Assembly (NCBI GenBank): GCA_000161975.1
Contig: GG688422.1
Coordinates: 248,001-312,000 of the forward strand
Source: Eubacterium saphenum ATCC 49989
Lineage (GTDB): Bacteria > Bacillota > Clostridia > Peptostreptococcales > Anaerovoracaceae
Reading direction: 5' to 3'
Length of the DNA: 64,000 nucleotides
The notes under the pieces were generated by a model. That model had not been told where the DNA came from. It ran no database searches and worked only from the letters and a program-made list of their open reading frames with translations. The position numbers were made by a program, and so were the translations under genes. Below, in pieces: positions 43,488-53,477 of the stretch; the first letter of the stretch is position 1, and every line of letters begins with the position of its first letter.

Positions 43488-46400
43488 CTATCTAAACGTC
43501 TTAGTTATCGTCTGTCCATAGTACTTAAGCTTACCTATCTTCTTAAACGCACGTATGGTAAACGTGTAGTTGCCCTTCTTCTTAGGTAACTTGATGCTTC
43601 CAACTATAAAGTCCCTAAGCTTCTTATTACCCTTCTTAAGCTTTATAGTCTTAACCTTACCGCCTATAACTATCTTAGCTTCATAGCCGCTTACACCCTT
43701 CATAGCATTGAACTTGATGTGAAGCACTCGACTCTTCTTATTCATTTTTGCAGTAAGCTTCTCAACTGCTTCAAGCATGAATGCGAAGCTGTTACCGTAT
43801 TCAACCAGCTTGTCATTATCAGCTTCTAATGCCTCAAGCTTAAATGCCAAAAATTTGCCCATTGGCAGTCCTTTTACATTTGCCTTAACCTTGTTTCCGC
43901 TGACTGCCACAAGCTTGCCAGCCTCTATCTCTTTCACCTGCTCCTTAAACTTCTTATCGTAAGGCGCTGTTACCGTAACCTTGTATTTAGCCGCTGCTAT
44001 AGTCTTGTTAAACTCTAGATCCACAGCGCCCTTACCTGCTACCGTAGCCGTAACGCCTCTCTCCTTTGGAAGCGGCACCGCAAGAACTGAATCCGATAAC
44101 TTACCTATAAACGTAACCTTTGTACCGTTGTAGCTTCCGTCTTCATCTATAGCTCTCACCGCATAGTAGTACGCCTTACTATTGTCAGCCTTATCGTCTA
44201 AATACTTCAAGGTGTTCCTATCTATGGTCGCTATCTTATTATCCTTGCCCGGCTTAAAGTCCTTCTTTTCACTTCTGAATATTTCAAAGCCTGTATGTAG
44301 ATTTTCTTTCGGCGGCACTATCGTAAGCTCATACCCCTTCGCCTTAGCTGATACCTTAAGCTCAGGCTGACCAAGCTTTTCAACGTATAAGCTCTTCCAT
44401 ACAGCATATACCGTCATGTCACCCTTAACAGCTGTACCTCTGAAGAAATCAGGATACCTTGCCGCCTTGCTCTTGGCCCAACCTGTAAATATATATCCTT
44501 CTCTAGCAGACACCTTATCCCTCGTAGGCATTTTATCACCAAGCGATTCATACCTGGTAACCTCTACCGTCTTAAGGCTCCCATCCGTTCCGTCATTAAG
44601 CTTAAAGGCTACCTTTACCTTTTCAGCGCTTCCTATCTCCTTGTATACAGGGTATAGCACTAAATTATCGGTTACGATGCTGTTTTTAAAGAAGTCAGGT
44701 TTAGTCGCACCCTTGACCTTTGAATATCCCAAGAAGCTATGTCCGTCAAGCGCTCTTTCGTGTCCGTTGAGTTTATCGCCGATCGCCTTACCAAGAGGAA
44801 CGTTTTCTATCACTTCATCATCTTGCATACCCACTTCAGTGTACTTTATGGTTACAGCTGTAACCTCGTGCGTTTCTTCATACACAGCATATAGCGTTGT
44901 ATCTGAGTATACGGGGCTGTCTAAGTCGTAATCCGCTGTCGCTGCGAACTTGCTCTTTGAAAACCCTATAAGTCTGTATCCGGCCTTTGTAAATATATTA
45001 TTTGCCACTGCAACTTCGAGCTGCTCTTTTACCGTACTTCCCTTATCTACAGCTATCGTAGCAGAAGCTCCACCTGCAAGCACTCCGCCGTTGCCGTCAA
45101 GTGTCACTGTTACCTTCGTAGGCGCCGGCGGAGCGGAGCCCTTCCACACTGCATATGCGGTAGTATCACTATCTACAACAGTATTCTCATCAAAATCAGC
45201 CGCAGTAGAGGTCTTACTCTTAGACCAACCGAGGAATTCATATCCTGCCCTCTCGGGATTTACTTCAGGTAAACTGCTCTTAGAATCCTTTATGCTTTTG
45301 CCTTTTTCTAAAATCTCATGGTTCTTAAACGCCGATGTATCCGCATCATTTTTATCAAACAGCACGCCTACATACGTATCCTTGCTATAGATGTTATATC
45401 CAGCTTCCTTATCGCCTTCGGCATTAATGGTAAACTCTGAATTTAAATTTTTAGACTCATGCTCTACCGTAGCTTCACTGCCTTTTTTGAGCTTTACAAC
45501 CTTGAAGTCCTTATTGATCTTTTCTACAGACGTCTTAAAACCCTTAGGAGTTTTAAGATATTCTAAACCTTCGCATCCGAAGAACATGCTGTCGGAGTTA
45601 TTAAGTGCTCTTACATCCCATTTGCTGAGGTCTGCCTTTTTAATTGCGCTGTATACGAACATTTGCTCCGCTCCGGATAATTTAGATGTGTTCCAGTTAG
45701 ATACATCCGGATTTGCTGCCGCTGCATTTTTAAACATAATGGTCATATCGGTTACATTCGATGTATCCCAAGTTGATACATCCGGATTTGCAGATGATGC
45801 AAGATAGAACATAGCTGTCATTAGGGTTACCTTTGAAGTATTAAATTTATCAGCTCCTATCAATTTCCCCTTGAAATTGTAGAACATATATGAGCAATCC
45901 TGCGGTAAATATACATTGCTATCGATTATCATATTTCCCTTAAATGATTCGCTCCACGCAAAATTTTGACCACCTAACGCATTTACCATTTCTGCCCACT
46001 TTGCGGAATCTATATTAATATCGCCGGTTGGATTTTCACTGCTGATGGTCATGTTGCCATCACTATCCATTTTAGCCTTAATATTACCTGAAGCGTTCAG
46101 ATCGAAAGCAGTATCATTATGCAGTACTGCATATGCAGTAATATCGCTATTTACAACAGTCTCTTCGTCAAAATTAGGCTTACCTGCATTTTTATCGGTA
46201 GACCATCCTAAAAATTTATGATCATTCTTGGTAGGATTGTCTATAGGCAAGCTACCGTTACTATCCTTAATCGACTTGCCCTTACTTGCGATTTCATGAT
46301 TTATCCAGCCTTCCTTATCGCCACCGTTTTTATCAAAAATTACGCCTGCATATTTGTTTTTATCGTAAATATGGTAGATGGCACCATTATCTCCGTCTTT

Positions 46401-49400
46401 ATTTATTTCATATTTATCTTTAAGATTCTGACTATCCTTTTCTACAGATGCAGCACTGTCCTTTTTTAGTTTAACTATTCTAAAGTCGTTGTTTGCACCG
46501 CTTATGTCCGTCTTTAATCCCTTAGGAGTTTTTAAACTTTCTATACTTGCGCAACCTTCGAACATATTTTGTGCTTGAGCGCTATCATTTAACAATTCCT
46601 GATTAAGTTTCCAGCCACTTAAGTTTAGTTTTTTAACAGCGCTTTCTTTAAACATCCTTTCTATATCCTTTACTTTTGATACATTCCATTTTGACACGTC
46701 GGGGTTTGCAGAAGTTGCGCCTTCAAACATCTGACGCATATAGATTACATTCGATACATTCCATTTAGATACATCAGGACTTGCTGATGTTGCGCCTCTA
46801 AACATCTCAATCATAAAAATCGCATTCGACACATTCCATTCTGACACGTTAGGGTTTGCTGATGCTGCGCCTTCAAACATACCTCCCATATTGGTTACTT
46901 TTGATACATTCCATTTCGACACATCAGGATTTGCCGATTTTGCGTTGTCGAACATACCTCCCATATCAGTTACTTCTGATGTATCCCAGTTAGACACGGC
47001 AGGCATTGCAGCCGTTGCATATCTAAACATATCTCTTGCATTTGTTACTTTTGATGTATCCCAACTGGCCACATTCGGGTTAGCTTTATCTGTAAATTGA
47101 AACAATGCCTTCATATTGCTAACTTTTGATGTATCCCAATTTGACGTGTTAGGATTCGCTTTTTTCGCTCCGTAAAACATATTGTTCATATCGGTTACAT
47201 TTGATGTATTCAAGTTTTCGCAGCCGTTAACACTTGCTTGAACTTCACGGAAAAATGAACTGCAATCTTGCGGCAAGTATATGCCTTGTGTTTGGAAGTT
47301 AATATCCTTTATGTCCGCCTTTCTCCAAGACAAATTATTGCCATCGATGCCTTCAATCTGTCCTCCCAGTATCTTCAATACCTCTTTCCATTTTGTGCGA
47401 TCTATCTGCATGTCAGCAGAGGTATCGCTCGCCGTTATGTTTAGATTTTTATCACCATCTAATCTTGCTTTGACATTACCTAAAGCATTCAAATCAAATT
47501 CCGTTTTCCTCCATGTAGCATATACTTTCATGTCATTTTCAACTCTTGTATTATCATCAAAGTCAGGCATAAGGGCATCCGGAGTCTTTGCCCAACCCAT
47601 GAACACTCTGTTTGCAAGCACAGGTTCTACCTCCGGTAGCTTACCGCCACTTGAAATGAAATACCAGCCCTTAAGCACGATGGAATGATTCACCCAGCTG
47701 TCGGTATCGGCGTTATTTTTATCAAAGGTAACGCCCGCATATTTGTTTTTCTCATAAATATGATACATTGCCTCGTTATCGCCGTCTTTATTTACTTCAT
47801 ATTCATCCTTAAGATTATGACTTTCCTTCTCCGCTTCGGCAGGGCTTCCCTTTTTAAGCTTTACGAATTTAAAGTCCTTGCTCGTGCCTCCTATGGTCGT
47901 TTTTAGGCCTGCAGGTGTCTTTAAATACTCGAGTCTATAACAGTCAACGAACATTCCGATGCTTTTTGCAGGATTATTCAAAATTTCCGAATTCAACTTC
48001 CATTTACTGATATTTATGCGGCTATTGCTCGTATCTCTAAACATATACTGCATATCCGTAACTTTCGAAACATCCCATTCATCCACAGTAGGTATTGCTT
48101 GCTTTGCCCCGTCAAACATGTGACCCATGTTTACAACCTTCGATGTATCCCACAGTAACACGTCAGGATCCGTGTTTTTCGCTTGGCTGAACATTGCGGA
48201 CATATTCACAACATCACCTGTGTTCAACATTTTGCAGCCCTTGATTCTACCTTTAAAATGAGAGAAAAGCTTGCTGCTGTCATTTGGCAATTTTATACCG
48301 TCCGTTTGAAAGTCGATGTCTTTTACAGCGGCGTTTTCCCAATTGATGTTATCACCACCGGCTTCTCCGCCTAGATCCTTTACCATATCCTGCCACTTTG
48401 TGCGATCTATCTTCATATCGGCAGAAACATCATTCGCTGTTACGATGATATTCTTATCGCTATCCAATTTCGCATTTACATTGCCTGAAGCATTTAAATC
48501 AAAGGCTGATTTCTTATTCTTCCATGCAGCATATGCGGTGATATCACCGTTTACTGTAGTATTCTCATCAAAGTTGGGTGCATTTGCATTTTTATCAGTT
48601 GACCATCCTAAAAATTTATGATCATTCTTGTTAGGATTCTCTGTAGGTAAAGCGCCGTTACTCTCCTTAATCGACTTGCCCTTTTCAGTTATTTCATGAT
48701 TCATCCAAGCTTCTTTATCACCGCCGTTCTTATCAAAAATAACACCTGCATATTTGTTTTTATCGTAAATATGGTAGATGGCACCATTATCTCCGTCTTT
48801 ATTTATTTCATATTTATCTTTAAGATTCTGACTATCCTTTTCTACAGATGCAGCACTGTCCTTTTTTAGTTTAACTATTCTAAAGTCGTTGTTTGCACCG
48901 CTTATATCCGTTTTTAGCCCCTTAGGAGTTTTTAAATATTCTATGTTTGCGCAGCCTTTAAAAATATCTTGCATTTTGCCATTATCATTTAACAGATCCT
49001 GATTGAGCTTCCAGCTACTTAAGTTTAGTTTTTTAACAGCGCTTTCTTTAAACATCCTTTCTATATCCTTTACTTTTAATACATTCCATTTTGACACGTC
49101 GGGGTTTGCAGAAGTTGCGCCTTCAAACATCTGACGCATATAGATTACATTCGATACATTCCATTTAGATACATCAGGGTTTGCCGATGTTGCTCCTTTA
49201 AACATCTCAATCATATAAATTACATTCGACACATTCCATTTCGATACATCAGGATTTGCCGATATTGCTTCTTCAAACATCCCGCCCATATTAGTTACTT
49301 TCGATGTATCCCAATTTGATACATTAGGGGTTGCTAGTACTGCTCTTTCAAACATGCCCATCATATCAGTTACATTCGACACATCCCATTTAAATACATC

Positions 49401-52400
49401 AGGATTTGCCGACGCTGCTCCCCTAAACATCTCTCTTGTATTTGTTACTTTTGATGTATCCCAGTTAGCCACATTCGAATTAGCTTTATCTGTAAATTGA
49501 AACATTGCCTTCATATTGCTAACCTTTGCTGTATTCCAATTTGACGTGTTAGGATTCGCTTTTTTCGCTCCGTAAAACATATTGTTCATATCGGTTACAT
49601 TTGATGTATTCAAGTTTTCGCAGCCGTTAACACTTGTTTGAACTTCACGGAAAAATGAACTGCAATCTTGCGGCAAGTATATGCCTTGTGTTTGAAAGTT
49701 AATATCCTTTATGTCCGCCTTTCTCCAAGACAAATTATTGCCATCGATGCCTTCAATCTGTCCTCCCAGTATCTTCAATACCTCTTTCCATTTTGTGCGA
49801 TCTATCTGCATGTCAACAGAGGTATCGCTCGCCGTTATGTTTAGATTTTTATCGCCATCTAATCTTGCTTTGACATTACCCGAGGCATTCAAATCAAATT
49901 CCGTTTTCCTCCATGTAGCATATACCTTCATGTCGTTTTTTACTTTTGTAAAAAGTTCGAAGTCCGGCATAAGGGCATCCGGAGTCTTTGCCCAGCCCAT
50001 AAATTCTCTGTTTGCAAGCGCTGGCTCTTCAGCCGGCAACTTGCCTATTCCGGATCCGAGTGATGATCCCTTAAACGTAATAGCATGGTTCACCCAAGCT
50101 TCAGTATCAGCGTGGTTTTTATCAAAAATAACACCCACATACTTGCTTTTCTCATAAATATGATACATTGCCTCGTTATCACTATCTTTATTTATTTCAT
50201 ATTCATCTTTAAAGTTATGGCTTTCCTTCTCTATTTCAACAGGACTTCCCTTTTTAAGTTTCACTATTTTAAAATCTTTATTTGTACCGCCAATGGTAGT
50301 TCTGAGCCCTGCAGATGTTTTTAAATACTCAAGCCTATCGCAGTCACTAAACATACCTGTGCTTTTACCGGGATTATTAAAGATCTCCGAATTCAATTTC
50401 CATTTATTAATGTTCACTCTGCTAATGCTTGTATGTTTAAACATATACTGCATATCAGTTACTTTTGATACATCCCAATCATCTACATCAGGGATTGCAC
50501 ATTCTGCTCCATTAAACATGTCTTTCATATTTACTACATTCGATGTATTCCAATGCAGCACATCAGGAGTTGCGCTTTTTGCATTGCTGAACATAAAGGA
50601 CATATTCACTACATCTTCCGTGTTTAATTTTCCACAGCCTTTGATATATTCCTGAAAATGAGAGAAAAATTTGCTGCCGTTTTCAGGCAATTTTATACCA
50701 TCCGTTTGGAAGATAAGATCCTTTACATTCGCCTTTTTCCAATCAATATCATTATCAGCAGCTTCGCCGCCTAACGTCTTCACCATCTCCTGCCATTTAC
50801 TGCGGTCTATCTGCATATCCTTTGAAGTATCTATTGCTGAAATATTGATGTTTCTGTTATTGTCTAATTTCGCCTTCACATTACCCGAATCATTTAGGTC
50901 GAAGTCTGATATCTGAGGTTTCTTCCATAGAGCATATACGGTAATATCTTCATTCACGGCAGTATCTTCATTAAAATCAGATGCACTAGCCGTCTTATCC
51001 TTTGACCATCCTAAGAATTTATTATCTTTCTTCGTAGGATTTTCTGCAGGCATGTTGCCGTTGCTATCTTTAATCGACTTGCCCTTTTCAGTTATTTCAT
51101 GATTCATCCAAGCCTCTTTATCGCCACCGTTTTTATCAAACGTAACGCCCACATATTTGTTTTTTTTGTAAATATGATAGATGGCATCCTTGTCTCCGTC
51201 CTTGTTTATTTCATATTTATCGTTAAGATTCTGACTATCCTTTTCTACAGATGCCGCACTGTCCTTTTTAAATTTTACTATCCTAAAGTCATCTTTTGCT
51301 CCGCTTATATCCGTTTTTAATCCCGAAGGAGTTTTAACGAATTCCAGATTTGCACATCCGTCAAACATTTTGTCGCTTTCTTCAACTTTATCTATATTCC
51401 ACTTGGTAAAATCAATTCTTTTAATACCGGAATTTTTAAATACAAAACTCATGTCGGTTACATTAGACGTATTCCATTTAGATGCATCGGGGTTCGCTGC
51501 ACTTGCACCTTCAAACAGGCTATTCATATTAGTTGCCTTTGATGTATCCCACTTGGATACGTCAGGGGTTGCCGATTTCGCTCCATAAAACACACCCCAC
51601 ATGTTGGTCACTTTGGATGTATTCCATTTCGATACATCCGGATTTGCCGATGTCGCGCCGTAAAACATTCCCGACATATCAGTTACATTCGATACATCCC
51701 ACTTAGACGTATCGGGTTTTGCCGATGTCGCACCATAAAACATTTTTGCCATGTTGGTCACTTTGGATGTATCCCATTTAGATACATCGGGGTTTGCCGA
51801 TGTCGCACCGTAAAACATCCAGTTCATTTTGGTTATTTTTGACGTTCCCCACTTAGACACATCGGGCTTTGCCGATGTTGCGCCATAAAACATATTGATC
51901 ACATTGGTTACATTCGATACATCCCATTTAGATACATCAGGGTTAGCTGACTTTGCTCCGAAAAACATGCTGACCATATCCGTAACTTTTGATGTATTCC
52001 ACTTTGATACATCCGGCTTTGCTGATGTTGCGCCGTCAAACATCCCTGTCATTTTGGTAACATTTGACACATTCCACTTCGATACATCCGCATCTACTGA
52101 TTTTGCATAATTGAAAATTCCGCTCATATCGGTAACTTCCGAAGTATTAAATTTATCGGCTCCCAATAAATTTCCTTTAAACGCATGGAACATATGCCTG
52201 CTGTTTTGCGGTAAATATACTTCGCTATCAACCTTTATATTTCCAGTAACCGATGATTGTCCCCAGCTAGGATCACCGGAATTATCGATCTTGCCGCCTA
52301 ATGCCTTTACCATATCATTCCATTTTTCGCGATCGATCTTCACATCCTTTGTAGGATCCTTCGCTGCAATATTTAAATCCTTATTATTTTCCAATTTTGC

Positions 52401-53084
52401 TTTGACATTACCCGAGGCATTTAGATTAAAGCCCGATTCCGTATCCTTCCAAAGTGCCTTCACGACCGTATCAGCATTGACCACTATTTTTTCCCTTGCG
52501 GCCTTTTCCACAGGTGCCTTGCCGCCGAAGGACACAGACCACTTATGAAATTCCTTACCGGAAGGTGGCGTAAATCCGCATTCAGGAAGTTCATAATCAC
52601 TGCCCTTGGCGATTTCCGCAGTTTCCATGTTTCCGGTACCGCCGCCAGCGTCAAATGTCACCCTTATAATCGTTCTCCACACCGCATAAAAGGTTTTGTT
52701 TTCATTTATTACATAGTTTTCATCTACATTAGGTTCATTCATCGAAAAAACGCCATCTGTCCAACCTATAAATTTATATCCGTTTTTTGTTGGAATTTCT
52801 TTCGGATAATTACTACCTAATTTTTCTCCTTTAGGTACCTTAACCGCTGCCGGAACATTATCAGCTCCCAGCGCCGAAAATCTGACAGTGCACATCTTAG
52901 GTGCTCTTACGGTTTTCGAAGCGGAAGGCGTCGATTTAGTATCACCCGCACACGTGACTTTATTATTGCTCGCAAAACTTGGCAAAATACCCGTTACTAC
53001 CAGCATGATGCTGATCATCCAAGCCAATGCCTTACGCTGAGCACCGGCTGAATTTTCGCGTCTCATAGAATTGTATCTTTTCAT
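43488..53084 (-). CDS. Giant secreted repeat protein (DUF285/BspA-like and InlB-type repeats), 3198 aa
   Basis: A signal peptide (hydrophobic core near residues 21-40) is followed by two InlB-type strands ending in KFIGWTDG and TFYAVW. Six modules then start near residues 216, 726, 1063, 1525, 1862 and 2325. Each opens with FDLNASGNVKAKLD-like sequence and IDRTKWxxMVKxLGG. It continues with 25-residue DUF285/BspA units of the type MFxGAxSANPDVSKW(D/N)xSxVTNM and ends in a GYxFLGWSK...YAxW InlB-type repeat. After about residue 2650 come more InlB-type repeats and two fibronectin/Ig-like domains. Such proteins bind host or bacterial surfaces. No PQTG/LPXTG signal or terminal membrane helix is seen, so anchoring is unknown. 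GGGGAGG precedes the ATG. Confidence 0.9.
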   Translation of the reverse strand: MKRYNSMRRENSAGAQRKALAWMISIMLVVTGILPSFASNNKVTCAGDTKSTPSASKTVRAPKMCTVRFSALGADNVPAAVKVPKGEKLGSNYPKEIPTKNGYKFIGWTDGVFSMNEPNVDENYVINENKTFYAVWRTIIRVTFDAGGGTGNMETAEIAKGSDYELPECGFTPPSGKEFHKWSVSFGGKAPVEKAAREKIVVNADTVVKALWKDTESGFNLNASGNVKAKLENNKDLNIAAKDPTKDVKIDREKWNDMVKALGGKIDNSGDPSWGQSSVTGNIKVDSEVYLPQNSRHMFHAFKGNLLGADKFNTSEVTDMSGIFNYAKSVDADVSKWNVSNVTKMTGMFDGATSAKPDVSKWNTSKVTDMVSMFFGAKSANPDVSKWDVSNVTNVINMFYGATSAKPDVSKWGTSKITKMNWMFYGATSANPDVSKWDTSKVTNMAKMFYGATSAKPDTSKWDVSNVTDMSGMFYGATSANPDVSKWNTSKVTNMWGVFYGAKSATPDVSKWDTSKATNMNSLFEGASAANPDASKWNTSNVTDMSFVFKNSGIKRIDFTKWNIDKVEESDKMFDGCANLEFVKTPSGLKTDISGAKDDFRIVKFKKDSAASVEKDSQNLNDKYEINKDGDKDAIYHIYKKNKYVGVTFDKNGGDKEAWMNHEITEKGKSIKDSNGNMPAENPTKKDNKFLGWSKDKTASASDFNEDTAVNEDITVYALWKKPQISDFDLNDSGNVKAKLDNNRNINISAIDTSKDMQIDRSKWQEMVKTLGGEAADNDIDWKKANVKDLIFQTDGIKLPENGSKFFSHFQEYIKGCGKLNTEDVVNMSFMFSNAKSATPDVLHWNTSNVVNMKDMFNGAECAIPDVDDWDVSKVTDMQYMFKHTSISRVNINKWKLNSEIFNNPGKSTGMFSDCDRLEYLKTSAGLRTTIGGTNKDFKIVKLKKGSPVEIEKESHNFKDEYEINKDSDNEAMYHIYEKSKYVGVIFDKNHADTEAWVNHAITFKGSSLGSGIGKLPAEEPALANREFMGWAKTPDALMPDFELFTKVKNDMKVYATWRKTEFDLNASGNVKARLDGDKNLNITASDTSVDMQIDRTKWKEVLKILGGQIEGIDGNNLSWRKADIKDINFQTQGIYLPQDCSSFFREVQTSVNGCENLNTSNVTDMNNMFYGAKKANPNTSNWNTAKVSNMKAMFQFTDKANSNVANWDTSKVTNTREMFRGAASANPDVFKWDVSNVTDMMGMFERAVLATPNVSNWDTSKVTNMGGMFEEAISANPDVSKWNVSNVIYMIEMFKGATSANPDVSKWNVSNVIYMRQMFEGATSANPDVSKWNVLKVKDIERMFKESAVKKLNLSSWKLNQDLLNDNGKMQDIFKGCANIEYLKTPKGLKTDISGANNDFRIVKLKKDSAASVEKDSQNLKDKYEINKDGDNGAIYHIYDKNKYAGVIFDKNGGDKEAWMNHEITEKGKSIKESNGALPTENPNKNDHKFLGWSTDKNANAPNFDENTTVNGDITAYAAWKNKKSAFDLNASGNVNAKLDSDKNIIVTANDVSADMKIDRTKWQDMVKDLGGEAGGDNINWENAAVKDIDFQTDGIKLPNDSSKLFSHFKGRIKGCKMLNTGDVVNMSAMFSQAKNTDPDVLLWDTSKVVNMGHMFDGAKQAIPTVDEWDVSKVTDMQYMFRDTSNSRINISKWKLNSEILNNPAKSIGMFVDCYRLEYLKTPAGLKTTIGGTSKDFKFVKLKKGSPAEAEKESHNLKDEYEVNKDGDNEAMYHIYEKNKYAGVTFDKNNADTDSWVNHSIVLKGWYFISSGGKLPEVEPVLANRVFMGWAKTPDALMPDFDDNTRVENDMKVYATWRKTEFDLNALGNVKARLDGDKNLNITASDTSADMQIDRTKWKEVLKILGGQIEGIDGNNLSWRKADIKDINFQTQGIYLPQDCSSFFREVQASVNGCENLNTSNVTDMNNMFYGAKKANPNTSNWDTSKVSNMKALFQFTDKANPNVASWDTSKVTNARDMFRYATAAMPAVSNWDTSEVTDMGGMFDNAKSANPDVSKWNVSKVTNMGGMFEGAASANPNVSEWNVSNAIFMIEMFRGATSASPDVSKWNVSNVIYMRQMFEGATSANPDVSKWNVSKVKDIERMFKESAVKKLNLSGWKLNQELLNDSAQAQNMFEGCASIESLKTPKGLKTDISGANNDFRIVKLKKDSAASVEKDSQNLKDKYEINKDGDNGAIYHIYDKNKYAGVIFDKNGGDKEGWINHEIASKGKSIKDSNGSLPIDNPTKNDHKFLGWSTDKNAGKPNFDEETVVNSDITAYAVLHNDTAFDLNASGNIKAKMDSDGNMTISSENPTGDINIDSAKWAEMVNALGGQNFAWSESFKGNMIIDSNVYLPQDCSYMFYNFKGKLIGADKFNTSKVTLMTAMFYLASSANPDVSTWDTSNVTDMTIMFKNAAAANPDVSNWNTSKLSGAEQMFVYSAIKKADLSKWDVRALNNSDSMFFGCEGLEYLKTPKGFKTSVEKINKDFKVVKLKKGSEATVEHESKNLNSEFTINAEGDKEAGYNIYSKDTYVGVLFDKNDADTSAFKNHEILEKGKSIKDSKSSLPEVNPERAGYEFLGWSKSKTSTAADFDENTVVDSDTTAYAVWKGSAPPAPTKVTVTLDGNGGVLAGGASATIAVDKGSTVKEQLEVAVANNIFTKAGYRLIGFSKSKFAATADYDLDSPVYSDTTLYAVYEETHEVTAVTIKYTEVGMQDDEVIENVPLGKAIGDKLNGHERALDGHSFLGYSKVKGATKPDFFKNSIVTDNLVLYPVYKEIGSAEKVKVAFKLNDGTDGSLKTVEVTRYESLGDKMPTRDKVSAREGYIFTGWAKSKAARYPDFFRGTAVKGDMTVYAVWKSLYVEKLGQPELKVSAKAKGYELTIVPPKENLHTGFEIFRSEKKDFKPGKDNKIATIDRNTLKYLDDKADNSKAYYYAVRAIDEDGSYNGTKVTFIGKLSDSVLAVPLPKERGVTATVAGKGAVDLEFNKTIAAAKYKVTVTAPYDKKFKEQVKEIEAGKLVAVSGNKVKANVKGLPMGKFLAFKLEALEADNDKLVEYGNSFAFMLEAVEKLTAKMNKKSRVLHIKFNAMKGVSGYEAKIVIGGKVKTIKLKKGNKKLRDFIVGSIKLPKKKGNYTFTIRAFKKIGKLKYYGQTITKTFR
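46200..51000. repeat. Tandem 2400-bp (800-codon) duplication in the giant gene
   Basis: Sequence at 46381, 46681, 47161, 47281 and 47881 recurs exactly 2400 bp later (48781, 49081, 49561, 49681, 50281). Modules 2+3 and 4+5 are therefore copies of one unit. The stretches at 46381-46660, 47041-47560 and their partners are near-identical; the inner DUF285 units and module 2/4 are more diverged. Edges are approximate. Confidence 0.9.
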
Positions 53085-53173
53085 TAATTCCTCCCCATTC
53101 TCACCTGATAAAACTTACAACTTGTCTACGGGCTTATATTAATTTTGCACCCACAAACTTTTATGTAAGTTAC

Positions 53174-53202
53174 ATGATACTATCCATCCGAGGTTTTGTC
53201 AA
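53174..53202 (-). promoter_or_regulatory. Promoter of the giant surface-protein gene
   Basis: On the minus strand TTGACA (53197-53202), 17 bp, TATCAT (53174-53179). It is one of the closest matches to the sigma-A consensus in the window. The leader is about 83 nt. Confidence 0.85.
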
Positions 53203-53319
53203 GCAAACATTTTCAAATTTTCAGCATATTTTCCGGTATAATCAAACGCATGCGACACATGCTCTTGAAAAACATTTATGCCTACACATTCTCCTAAGCT
53301 ACCATAGATCAGATAAACC

Positions 53320-53352
53320 GCAGTGTGCGCTGCGCAAGCACACTCCCCCTAC
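53320..53352. repeat. 33-bp repeat, copy B (5' flank of the giant gene)
   Basis: Direct repeat of 43354-43386 (27/33 identical). It forms a 7-bp hairpin AGTGTGC/GCACACT; bases that differ from copy A largely keep a stem. Confidence 0.8.
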
Positions 53353-53367
53353 CCCTCAGACTGAATT

Positions 53368-53395
53368 AAAAAATGCTGAGACTAATCCACAGCAT
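53368..53395 (-). terminator. Intrinsic terminator of the phosphopantetheinyl transferase gene
   Basis: The minus-strand stem ATGCTG/CAGCAT (53390-53395 with 53373-53378), extendable by further pairs, is followed by T6. Confidence 0.65.
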
Positions 53396-53477
53396 CTACA
53401 CATAAATATAAAAAAATAATATTATCAGAAATATAGAACTCCCAATAAACAATAAAGAGGACTCACAAAAAAAGAGT

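Larger units (their letters stand above)
53085..53477. other. Intergenic region of 393 bp
   Basis: No gene is seen. It contains the promoter and leader of the giant gene, the second copy of the 33-bp flanking repeat, the terminator of the phosphopantetheinyl transferase gene (53368-53395) and a second weak hairpin with a T-run near 53460-53478. Confidence 0.7.

Noticed and set aside
43777..52820. Many open plus-strand frames opposite the giant gene
   Set aside because: They mirror the repeated codons of the minus-strand gene, lack RBSs and have no family-like sequence.
43488..53084. CRISPR-like periodicity in the repeat region
   Set aside because: The roughly 75-bp period is in-frame coding for 25-residue DUF285 units; repeats are degenerate and there are no unique spacers.
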